From Acidobacteriota bacterium (GTDB lineage: Bacteria > Acidobacteriota > Terriglobia > Terriglobales > Acidobacteriaceae), in NCBI GenBank assembly GCA_021782675.1, contig JAJXUS010000041.1, positions 1 through 9,820 on the forward strand: a stretch of 9,820 nt of DNA, in the 5' to 3' direction. Positions 1 to 4,827 of the stretch are shown piece by piece. How positions within the stretch are numbered: position 1 is the first letter of the stretch; each line of letters opens with the position of its first letter. The position numbers and the translations under genes were made by a program. The notes beneath the pieces were generated by a model, which ran no database searches, was not told the origin of the DNA, and was given only the letters and a program-made list of their open reading frames with translations.

Positions 1-130
1 GGGCAATCTTCAATGCCTCAAACGGGGTCATTACGCCAATCTGCTCGCCGGCGTCGCCAATTAACAGGACTTCGCGGGCGCGAATCCGGTCGTTAATCCG
101 AATGAACTGTTTTGCCGAACGTTTATCGAT
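1..130 (-). CDS. infC: Translation initiation factor IF-3, N-terminal part (runs off left edge)
   Basis: Translating the complement from 130 downwards gives 43 codons that read IDKRSAKQFIRINDRIRARE followed by VLLIGDAGEQIGVM and TPFEALKIA. This is the classic IF-3 N-terminal domain (the RIN-x-x-IRA-x-EV motif, then a G-E-Q-x-G-V-M strand). IF-3 binds the 30S subunit, prevents premature 50S joining and proofreads the initiator tRNA and start codon. The rest of the gene lies outside the window; the family is usually about 170-200 residues. No ATG or GTG exists at the right place. The only start that keeps the conserved N-terminus and has a Shine-Dalgarno is ATC at 130-128, with GGAGG at 141-137 and a 6-nt spacer. 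A rare AUU/AUC start is a known autoregulatory hallmark of infC. Unusually, it is not adjacent to rpmI-rplT, which lie about 2.2 kb away on the other strand. Identity is very secure and the start nearly so. Confidence 0.93.
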   Translation of the reverse strand, partial: MDKRSAKQFIRINDRIRAREVLLIGDAGEQIGVMTPFEALKIA

Positions 131-136
131 GTGCCG

Positions 137-141
137 CCTCC
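137..141 (-). promoter_or_regulatory. Shine-Dalgarno of infC, decides the AUC start
   Basis: The minus strand reads GGAGG here, six bases ahead of the ATC at 130-128. No ATG, GTG or TTG lies at a suitable distance in the IF-3 frame, so this site fixes AUC as the probable initiation codon. Confidence 0.75.
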
Positions 142-171
142 AAGTGCGCGGGGCCGGAGCCTCGCCTCGTG

Positions 172-180
172 AGTATACCA
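172..180 (-). promoter_or_regulatory. Probable extended -10 promoter of infC
   Basis: The minus strand reads TGGTATACT, an extended -10 (TGn plus TATACT, one mismatch to TATAAT). It would start transcription near 165 and leave a leader of about 35 nt before the infC AUC codon. No good -35 hexamer is visible 16-18 bp upstream, as is common for extended -10 promoters. It would let infC be transcribed independently of mtaB. Confidence 0.5.
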
Positions 181-282
181 TCGGGCCATACGCGGCCATC
201 TCCGGTGCTCATCACCCACTTCGTACGATGGAGCCGCTGCCAGCGCGTGTTGTCCGTCTCTGTGGAAACGGCACCCGCTCGC

Positions 283-1647
283 TTAGAGGATGACACCCGT
301 AAGCCCGTCCGGCGTGAGAGCGGTGACGCGGACAAGGACCTTCTGGTTTGCCGGGTGCGCCTCATCCAGTTCCAAGGGAAGAAAGTTGTCGGACAGCGCG
401 CTCCCAGTGGAGCTGCTGGTCCGCAGCGAGATGGCGCTGAGGGAGGCGCCGATAAACTGCTGGCGGAATGCCCGGCTTTTTTCCCGCATCAAGTCGCGTA
501 ACAAGCCCATCCGCTCGCGGACGGCTGACCCATGGACGGGCGATTGTTCGTGCAGCCGCCAGGCCGGCGTTCCGGGCCGTGCCGAAAACGGGAACAGGTG
601 GAGATATGTCAGCGGCAGCCGGGCGATAAAGTCGCAGGTCTCCCGAAACTCCGCGTCCGTCTCGCCGGGAAAACCCACCATCACGTCGGCTCCGATGGCC
701 GCATGGGGGCTGGCCGCGCGCAACGCCTCCACCTGCGCCGCGTAGTGCCACGGCCGGTAGCGGCGGTGCATCCGGCGCAGCACGGCGTCGGACCCCGACT
801 GCAGCGGAATGTGCGCATGCCGCGCCAGCCGAGGGTGCTCGCCCGCACCCCAGCGGGAAAACTGCGCGATCAGGCCTTCGGTCCAGTCCATCGGCTCGAG
901 CGAGCTGATGCGCAGCCGCGGCAGCGCCGTCTCCGCCAGAATCTTCTCGATCAGGTCTTCCAGCCGCTGCGGCGGGGTCAGGTCGCGGCCCCATCGTCCC
1001 AGGTTGATGCCGGAGAGCACCAGCTCCGCGCCGCCTCCGGTGACAAAGCGCTCAGCGTCCGCCAGAATGCGGTCGGCCGTCAGGGAGCGGCTGGCGCCCC
1101 GGGTCGCGGGAATAATGCAGAAGCTGCAGCGGTTGCCGCAGCCGTCCTGGATCTTCAGCGAAGGCCGCGTGCGCTGCGCGAAGCGGCCATTCTCCCCGGC
1201 TTGCCCGGGCAGGGCGATGTCCGCGTGGGCAAAGTCGTCAGAAACCAGCATGGGCGCCAGCGACGGCAGCCGGATCGCATCCAGCGCGACGAATCCGCCG
1301 CGGCCGTCCAGAAGCCGTCCGAGTGCAAGATCGACGACGGCTCCCTTGTGGCTGTTGCCGGCGACGGCAGACACGCCGGGCAGCCCTGCCAGCTCCTCCG
1401 GCGCCCGCTGCGCATAGCAGCCGGTCACCACAATCCGGGCGGAGGGATTGTCGCGAACCGTCCGGCGGATGATGGCGCGCGCCTCGCGCTCCGCCTCGGC
1501 GGTCACGGAGCACGTGTTCAGCACTACGACGTCGGCGGCCCCGCTCTCGGACAGCTCGCACCCCTGCGCCGCCAGTCCGGCGGCCAGAGCGTCCCCGTCC
1601 GCCTGATTGGCGCGGCAGCCTAGCGATTCCACCCGGGCGCGTATCAC
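283..1647 (-). CDS. mtaB: tRNA (N6-L-threonylcarbamoyladenosine(37)-C2)-methylthiotransferase MtaB
   Basis: This is a radical-SAM methylthiotransferase that converts t6A37 to ms2t6A37 in tRNAs reading ANN codons. Numbered from the GTG start (454 residues), the N-terminal UPF0004 domain carries the three Cys that hold the auxiliary [4Fe-4S] cluster: C11 in SLGCRANQ, C46 in NTCSVTAEAE and C77 in VTGCYAQRAP. The radical-SAM triad CxxxCxxC is C170/C174/C177 in QDGCGNRCSFCIIPATRG. A SAM/TIM-barrel core follows (SGINLGRWG, ISSLEP, HIPLQSGSD, VGFPGETD). The last ~60 residues look like a short TRAM-type RNA-binding tail. CRANQ and the overall pattern favour MtaB over MiaB or RimO. The frame is open to a TTG at 1662. 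I prefer GTG at 1647 because the family begins about 10 residues before the first Cys and a -10-like TACACT lies 5 nt upstream; neither start has a Shine-Dalgarno. It is divergent from the response regulator, with infC 150 nt downstream on the same strand. Confidence 0.92.
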   Translation of the reverse strand: MIRARVESLGCRANQADGDALAAGLAAQGCELSESGAADVVVLNTCSVTAEAEREARAIIRRTVRDNPSARIVVTGCYAQRAPEELAGLPGVSAVAGNSHKGAVVDLALGRLLDGRGGFVALDAIRLPSLAPMLVSDDFAHADIALPGQAGENGRFAQRTRPSLKIQDGCGNRCSFCIIPATRGASRSLTADRILADAERFVTGGGAELVLSGINLGRWGRDLTPPQRLEDLIEKILAETALPRLRISSLEPMDWTEGLIAQFSRWGAGEHPRLARHAHIPLQSGSDAVLRRMHRRYRPWHYAAQVEALRAASPHAAIGADVMVGFPGETDAEFRETCDFIARLPLTYLHLFPFSARPGTPAWRLHEQSPVHGSAVRERMGLLRDLMREKSRAFRQQFIGASLSAISLRTSSSTGSALSDNFLPLELDEAHPANQKVLVRVTALTPDGLTGVIL

Positions 1648-1652
1648 CCGCC

Positions 1653-1658
1653 AGTGTA
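1653..1658 (-). promoter_or_regulatory. Candidate -10 of mtaB, placing the start of transcription on its GTG
   Basis: The minus strand reads TACACT, then five bases, then the GTG at 1647-1645. That spacing would put transcription start at or next to the start codon, implying a leaderless mRNA. No convincing -35 is visible. This is inferred from spacing and from the lack of a Shine-Dalgarno. Confidence 0.3.
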
Positions 1659-1742
1659 GCAACGCGATTCACAAAACGCCTGTCGACAGCCCTTGTCCGG
1701 TTGGCATAAAGTAGGGTTTTAACTGCTCAGGGGGAAGAAGCC

Positions 1743-2195
1743 ATGAAACGACGCATTTTGGTCGTGGATGATGAGCCCGCAATCCTGCTCACGATGAAGG
1801 CGCTGCTCGAAATGCACGGATTTGAAGTGGAAGGGGCTTCCTCCGCCCGCGATGCCAAGGGAAAACTGCGCAATTCGGTCTTCCATATGGTCATCACGGA
1901 TATGCGCATGGAAAGCGATGAGGCCGGCCGGGAGGTGATCCGCGCTGCCAAGGAGGCGGCGTCGCAGCCTGCCGTGGCGCTGCTGACCGCCTTCCCGATG
2001 GACGAAGACTCCTGGCGAATCGAGGGTGCCGATGAAATGCTGGTGAAGCCCATGAACAGCCAGTCGCTCATCCGTCAGCTTGAGGCTCTTTTGGTAGCCC
2101 ATGAAGACCGCAAGCGCCCGGTGGAGAAGGTGCATCCGGCGGCCAGCAACGGGAAGACCGCGCGCAAGCCCGCAACCGCCGCCGCGCAGCACTAG
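1743..2195 (+). CDS. Receiver-only response regulator
   Basis: A 150-residue protein made of a single CheY-like receiver domain (about residues 3-118) and a Lys/Pro/Ala-rich tail of about 30 residues with no recognisable output domain. The phosphorylation machinery is intact: acidic pair D9/D10 in ILVVDDEP, phospho-acceptor D53 in VITDMRM, T82 in LLTAF and K102 in MLVKPMN. The loop after D53 reads MRMES rather than the usual MP-x-x-x-G form, so the conserved proline is missing. The start is supported by a GGGGGA-type Shine-Dalgarno at 1730-1735, seven nt upstream of the ATG. No histidine kinase is nearby, so it is an orphan; its partner and target cannot be inferred. It is divergent from mtaB across about 95 nt and 164 nt ahead of rpmI, which has its own promoter-like element, so co-transcription with the ribosomal genes is possible but unproven. 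No clear promoter was identified for it. Confidence 0.88.
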   Translation: MKRRILVVDDEPAILLTMKALLEMHGFEVEGASSARDAKGKLRNSVFHMVITDMRMESDEAGREVIRAAKEAASQPAVALLTAFPMDEDSWRIEGADEMLVKPMNSQSLIRQLEALLVAHEDRKRPVEKVHPAASNGKTARKPATAAAQH

Positions 2196-2230
2196 GCGGA
2201 TTTCTCCCTTCCAATTCGCAGTGAATATGT

Positions 2231-2291
2231 TTCTGCCGTTGCTTTTCTGTTTTCATTCCCGAAGGGAATCTGCTTCTGTCGTTGTTTTCTG
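2231..2291 (+). repeat. Imperfect direct repeat flanking a small palindrome, upstream of rpmI
   Basis: Copy 1 (2231-2249) reads TTCTGCCGTTGCTTTTCTG and copy 2 (2274-2291) reads TTCTGTCGTTGTTTTCTG. They differ by one substitution and one base of indel and start 43 bp apart, close to four helical turns. Midway between them is a perfect dyad, ATTCCC-gaa-GGGAAT (2255-2269). The arrangement sits just upstream of the rpmI -10 hexamer at 2311. It could be an operator pair or, less likely, a weak terminator for the response-regulator gene (six-base stem, T-rich but interrupted tail). The repeat is directly visible; its function is unknown. Confidence 0.55.
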
Positions 2292-2310
2292 GGGGCGTCC
2301 CCCGATGCCG

Positions 2311-2316
2311 TATACT
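2311..2316 (+). promoter_or_regulatory. Probable -10 element of the rpmI-rplT promoter
   Basis: TATACT is five of six to the sigma-70 consensus and identical to the hexamer ahead of infC. Transcription would start near 2323 and give a leader of about 37 nt before rpmI. No recognisable -35 is seen 16-18 bp upstream, where the second copy of the direct repeat ends; an activator bound there is one explanation. Confidence 0.45.
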
Positions 2317-2359
2317 GGTCAAAGCGGTAAATCTGTCTTTTCTTCCGATTGGAACCACA

Positions 2360-2557
2360 ATGCCGAAACTGAAAACACACAAGGGCGCGGCCAAGCGCTT
2401 CAAAAAGACCGGCACCGGCCGGGTCAAGCGCGGCCAGGCCTTCATGCGGCACATTCTGACGTCGAAAGAGACCAAGACCAAGCGCCATCTGGGCGCCTCG
2501 GCCATGGTGTCTGACGCCGATCTGCCGAAGGTGCTCCGCATGATTCCTTACGCCTGA
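2360..2557 (+). CDS. rpmI: 50S ribosomal protein L35 (bL35)
   Basis: A 65-residue protein that is highly basic at the N-terminus, opening with [20 protein letters not shown], the L35 signature, then [13 protein letters not shown] and [13 protein letters not shown]35 is a small 23S rRNA-binding protein of the large subunit. The reading frame is open upstream to 2282, but the family start MPKLKTHKG fixes the ATG at 2360; a weak GGAA lies about 6 nt upstream. The C-terminus ([14 protein letters not shown]) ends with the canonical MIPY-type tail and the length is normal. It is normally part of infC-rpmI-rplT; here infC is absent upstream and a response regulator takes its place. Confidence 0.97.
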   Translation: MPKLKTHKGAAKRFKKTGTGRVKRGQAFMRHILTSKETKTKRHLGASAMVSDADLPKVLRMIPYA

Positions 2558-2728
2558 TCGGCTCTTGCCATTGAGAGCTCTGGGTCCGCAAGCGTTCGAG
2601 GCCCCGCGCAGTTCGACTGCGTAGCGATTCAGGAATGACAAGCGAGTGAAGAGGCGATTCCGCGCGGTGTATCTGGCTGCGCCTCCTGCCTCCAGCCGCT
2701 CCAACGAAACGCAAAAAGGAGAAACACC
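2558..2728 (+). other. Long rpmI-rplT spacer with a hairpin, possible autoregulatory leader
   Basis: This 171-nt spacer is long for two genes that are usually separated by a few tens of bases. It contains a perfect hairpin CGCAGT-tcg-ACTGCG at 2607-2621, which has no T-run and so is not a terminator, a smaller dyad ATTC-ag-GAAT at 2627-2636, and ends in a strong Shine-Dalgarno AAGGAG before rplT. L20 is known to repress its own operon by binding structured mRNA, so an L20-binding structure is a reasonable guess, but I cannot match the known fold. A decayed intergenic repeat is the alternative. I see no convincing coding frame. Confidence 0.35.
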
Positions 2729-3115
2729 ATGCCACGCGTCAAACGCGGTAATAAACGCAAAGAGTACCGCAAGAAGATTCTCAAGCGCGCCAGCGGCTAC
2801 TTCCTTACAAAATCAAAGCTGTACCAGGCGGCGGAAGAGGCGGTCGAGCGCGGCCTGAAGTTTGCCTACCGTGGCCGCCGCGAGAAGAAGCGCCAGTTCC
2901 GTTCGCTCTGGATCGTGCGCATTGGTGCGGCTGCCAAGCTGAACGGGCTGAGCTACTCGCAGTTCGTTCATGGGCTGAAGCTGGCCGGCATTGACCTTGA
3001 CCGTAAGGTGCTGGCCGATATCGCCGTGCATGATGCCGCCGGATTTACGGCGCTGTCCGAGCAGGTGAAGTCTGCGCTGCAGAAGGAACACGATCAGCGC
3101 AGCTCGGCTGCCTAA
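2729..3115 (+). CDS. rplT: 50S ribosomal protein L20 (bL20)
   Basis: A 128-residue protein opening [20 protein letters not shown], followed by [44 protein letters not shown] and [13 protein letters not shown], all diagnostic of L20. L20 binds 23S rRNA, is essential for early 50S assembly, and in several bacteria represses its own operon. The ATG is preceded by a strong AAGGAG with a spacing of about 7 nt. The extreme C-terminus ([11 protein letters not shown]) is a slight extension beyond the usual ~118 residues. It is the last gene of the rpmI-rplT unit and is followed by a strong terminator. Confidence 0.97.
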   Translation: MPRVKRGNKRKEYRKKILKRASGYFLTKSKLYQAAEEAVERGLKFAYRGRREKKRQFRSLWIVRIGAAAKLNGLSYSQFVHGLKLAGIDLDRKVLADIAVHDAAGFTALSEQVKSALQKEHDQRSSAA

Positions 3116-3139
3116 GCGTCGCCGTGTTACGCATCATAG

Positions 3140-3175
3140 AAGGCGCGTCCTGCGGGACGCGCCTTTCGCGTTGTT
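3140..3175 (+). terminator. Intrinsic terminator downstream of rplT
   Basis: A perfect 11-bp stem AAGGCGCGTCC (3140-3150) / GGACGCGCCTT (3155-3165) with loop TGCG, followed by a T-rich but interrupted tail (TCGCGTTGTT). It lies 24 nt after the rplT stop and directly beyond the end of the convergent VKOR gene. It probably stops plus-strand transcription, and the symmetric stem may also serve the minus-strand gene, though the minus tail is not T-rich. Confidence 0.75.
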
Positions 3176-3590
3176 AGACCGGCAGGCCGCGCCGCATCCG
3201 GCTGCGATGCACCATCAGATCGACCGTCGCCAGCAGCGTAATCAGCGCAATCACCGTCTGCGACATCACGCAGTACAGGCACCAGACCTCGAGCACCGAC
3301 GCTTCAATGTGGGACAGATACAGCGCAAACAGCAGGCCGACCAGCGAGAAGACCAGCGTCCAGCGGCGCTGGCGGAAGCCGGCCAGCAGCGCCAGAAACA
3401 GATAGCCCGCCACGCCGATCGCTGCGACCGGCACGCCCTGGATCATGGAGTAGCGGCTATGGTTGACGATGCCGCAGTCCCAGTGCGCGTTAATGTCGCA
3501 GGGCTGCGTGTCGGTTGAATAATGCACATGCCAGGCGAGGGATGAGACGATGATTCCGGCCAGGGCCAGGATAATGATCGCAATGCGCAA
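3174..3590 (-). CDS. Vitamin K epoxide reductase (VKOR) family membrane thiol oxidoreductase
   Basis: A 138-residue integral membrane protein with four predicted helices (about residues 3-20, 52-71, 77-95 and 109-126). It has the VKOR signatures: the loop Cys pair C31 and C39 in PCDINAHWDCGIVNHSRYS with the conserved Ser nearby, the GVPVAAIGVAGY helix, and the quinone-side CxxC C104/C107 in VWCLYCV. Bacterial VKOR re-oxidises a periplasmic DsbA-like thioredoxin and passes electrons to quinone, doing the job of DsbB. It is the stand-alone core form without a fused thioredoxin domain, so a separate partner must exist elsewhere. The start is TTG at 3590, supported by GGAGG at 3604-3600 (9-nt spacer) and an in-frame TAG upstream at 3611-3609. 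It is convergent with rplT and divergent from pheS, so it interrupts the translation-gene cluster. Confidence 0.88.
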   Translation of the reverse strand: MRIAIIILALAGIIVSSLAWHVHYSTDTQPCDINAHWDCGIVNHSRYSMIQGVPVAAIGVAGYLFLALLAGFRQRRWTLVFSLVGLLFALYLSHIEASVLEVWCLYCVMSQTVIALITLLATVDLMVHRSRMRRGLPV

Positions 3591-3599
3591 GCGGCGTAT

Positions 3600-3604
3600 C
3601 CTCC
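3600..3604 (-). promoter_or_regulatory. Shine-Dalgarno that supports the TTG start of the VKOR gene
   Basis: The minus strand reads GGAGG nine bases ahead of the TTG at 3590-3588. No ATG or GTG lies between this site and the in-frame stop at 3611-3609, so TTG is the likely initiator. Confidence 0.65.
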
Positions 3605-3658
3605 GTGTCTATTCAATCACGCGGGCCGCCGCCCGTCGTGGCACGGCGTCGGCGCAGG

Positions 3659-3664
3659 TATTCT
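3659..3664 (+). promoter_or_regulatory. Candidate -10 element of pheS
   Basis: TATTCT lies about 36 bp ahead of the pheS ATG in the 109-bp divergent VKOR/pheS gap. The same hexamer recurs ahead of pheT at 6231. No clear -35 is seen, and the overlapping TATTGT at 3669-3674 is an alternative. Confidence 0.3.
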
Positions 3665-3699
3665 GAAGTATTGTTTGTCCCGGAGACGATTGACTCGCA

Positions 3700-4809
3700 A
3701 TGGAAACTGCAAACCTTCCCGCTCTCGCCGAGTTTTCTGATGCAGCGCTGGCCGCCTTCTTCGCTGAAGTTCGCGCCATGTTCGACCGCGAGGCCGCGCA
3801 GGCGGCCACGCCTGCAGCGACGGAGGCGCTGCGCGTCCGCTGGGTTGGGCGCAAGCAGGGGCTGCTGCAGCAGGTCAGCGAGCTGGTAAAGCGTGCTCCA
3901 GCGGAGGCCCGTAAGGACGTTGGCCAGCGCTTCAACGCCCTCAAGCGGGAGATTGAGCCGCGCTGCGAAGAGTTTGCCACGGCGGGTCCCGCGCACGCTT
4001 CACAGAAGCTATCCGCCGTGCCCCTCGATGTCACACTGCCGGGCATCCGGCCGGCGCTGGGCGCGGAGCATCCACTGATCCGCACCATGAATGAGATCGT
4101 CGGCATCTTTCAGCGCATGGGCTACTCCGTCGGCATTGGGCCGGAGGTAGAGAGCGACTACTACAACTTCGAGGCGCTCAACTTCCCGCCCAACCATCCG
4201 GCGCGCGATACACAGGACACCCTCGTCGTCGCTGGTCAGGAGCATCGGCCGGCGCGGGACCGCCTGCTGCTGCGCACGCATACCTCGCCCGTCCAGATCC
4301 GCACGATGGAGAGCCAGCCGCCGCCGCTGCGCATTGTCATCCCCGGCAAGGTCCACCGCAACGACGCGGCCGATGCCACCCACTCGCCCGTCTTCCATCA
4401 GGTGGAGGGCCTGTGCGTCGATAAGAACATCACCTTCAGTGACCTGAAGGGCACGCTGGACCACGCGATGAAGGAGCTGTTTGGTTCCAGCGTCAAGACG
4501 CGCTTCTTCCCGTCCTTCTTCCCGTTTACTGAGCCGAGCGCCGACGTCCAGATCAGCTGCATCTTCTGCGGCGGTCGCGGGTGCCGTAAGTGTAAGAATT
4601 CAGGATGGATAGAGCTGCTGGGTTGCGGAATGGTGCACCCCGCTGTTTTTGAGGCTGTACGGGGCCGTCAGCCGGAGTATGATCCGGAGAACATCTCGGG
4701 TTTTGCCTTCGGCATGGGCGTCGATCGCATTGCCATGATGCAGCATGGAATCGGGGATATTGGGCTCCTGTATTCCGGCGATTGCCGCTTTCTTGAATCT
4801 TTTGTTTGA
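3700..4809 (+). CDS. pheS: Phenylalanine--tRNA ligase alpha subunit
   Basis: The catalytic subunit of the (alpha-beta)2 Phe-tRNA synthetase, which charges tRNA-Phe in the cytoplasm. It has 369 residues, slightly over the usual ~330-350. Residues 1-95 form the helical coiled-coil arm that contacts tRNA. The class II core follows: TMNEIVGIFQRMGY at 129-142, the EVESDYYNFEALNFPPNHPARDTQDT region (split here over 149-174), LRTHTSPVQIRTM at 191-203, motif 2 with GKVHRND at 216-222 and VFHQVEGLCVD at 231-241, and motif 3 GFAFGMGVDR at 334-343. The FFPFTEPSADV segment forms the Phe pocket. A Cys quartet C287/C290/C295/C298 (CIFCGGRGCRKC) resembles a zinc knuckle, which is common in PheS. The ATG at 3700 is the only start because a TGA is in frame at 3691. 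The Shine-Dalgarno is poor: GGAGA lies 13 nt away. A hydrolase gene follows 18 nt downstream instead of pheT. Confidence 0.97.
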   Translation: METANLPALAEFSDAALAAFFAEVRAMFDREAAQAATPAATEALRVRWVGRKQGLLQQVSELVKRAPAEARKDVGQRFNALKREIEPRCEEFATAGPAHASQKLSAVPLDVTLPGIRPALGAEHPLIRTMNEIVGIFQRMGYSVGIGPEVESDYYNFEALNFPPNHPARDTQDTLVVAGQEHRPARDRLLLRTHTSPVQIRTMESQPPPLRIVIPGKVHRNDAADATHSPVFHQVEGLCVDKNITFSDLKGTLDHAMKELFGSSVKTRFFPSFFPFTEPSADVQISCIFCGGRGCRKCKNSGWIELLGCGMVHPAVFEAVRGRQPEYDPENISGFAFGMGVDRIAMMQHGIGDIGLLYSGDCRFLESFV

Positions 4810-4827
4810 AAGAGCGTCGGCTTTTTT

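Noticed and set aside
95..103. ATT codons inside the IF-3 frame as the start
   Set aside because: They would remove the N-terminal residues conserved before RIND and have no Shine-Dalgarno at a proper distance, unlike the ATC at 130.
532..1623. 363-codon open frame on the plus strand
   Set aside because: It is antisense to mtaB in a GC-rich genome with shadow-like composition, while mtaB has all cluster-binding cysteines.
1701..1725. TTGGCA-like sigma-54 promoter ahead of the response regulator
   Set aside because: The GC half of the -24 box is present by chance, but no TTGC-type -12 element stands at the required spacing.
2255..2269. ATTCCC-gaa-GGGAAT as a terminator of the response-regulator gene
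   Set aside because: The stem is only six base pairs with no uninterrupted T-run, so I treat it as a dyad of unknown role.
2282..2359. N-terminal extension of the L35 frame
   Set aside because: The extra 26 residues cover the promoter-like TATACT and precede the invariant MPKLKTHKG start; no L35 carries such an extension.
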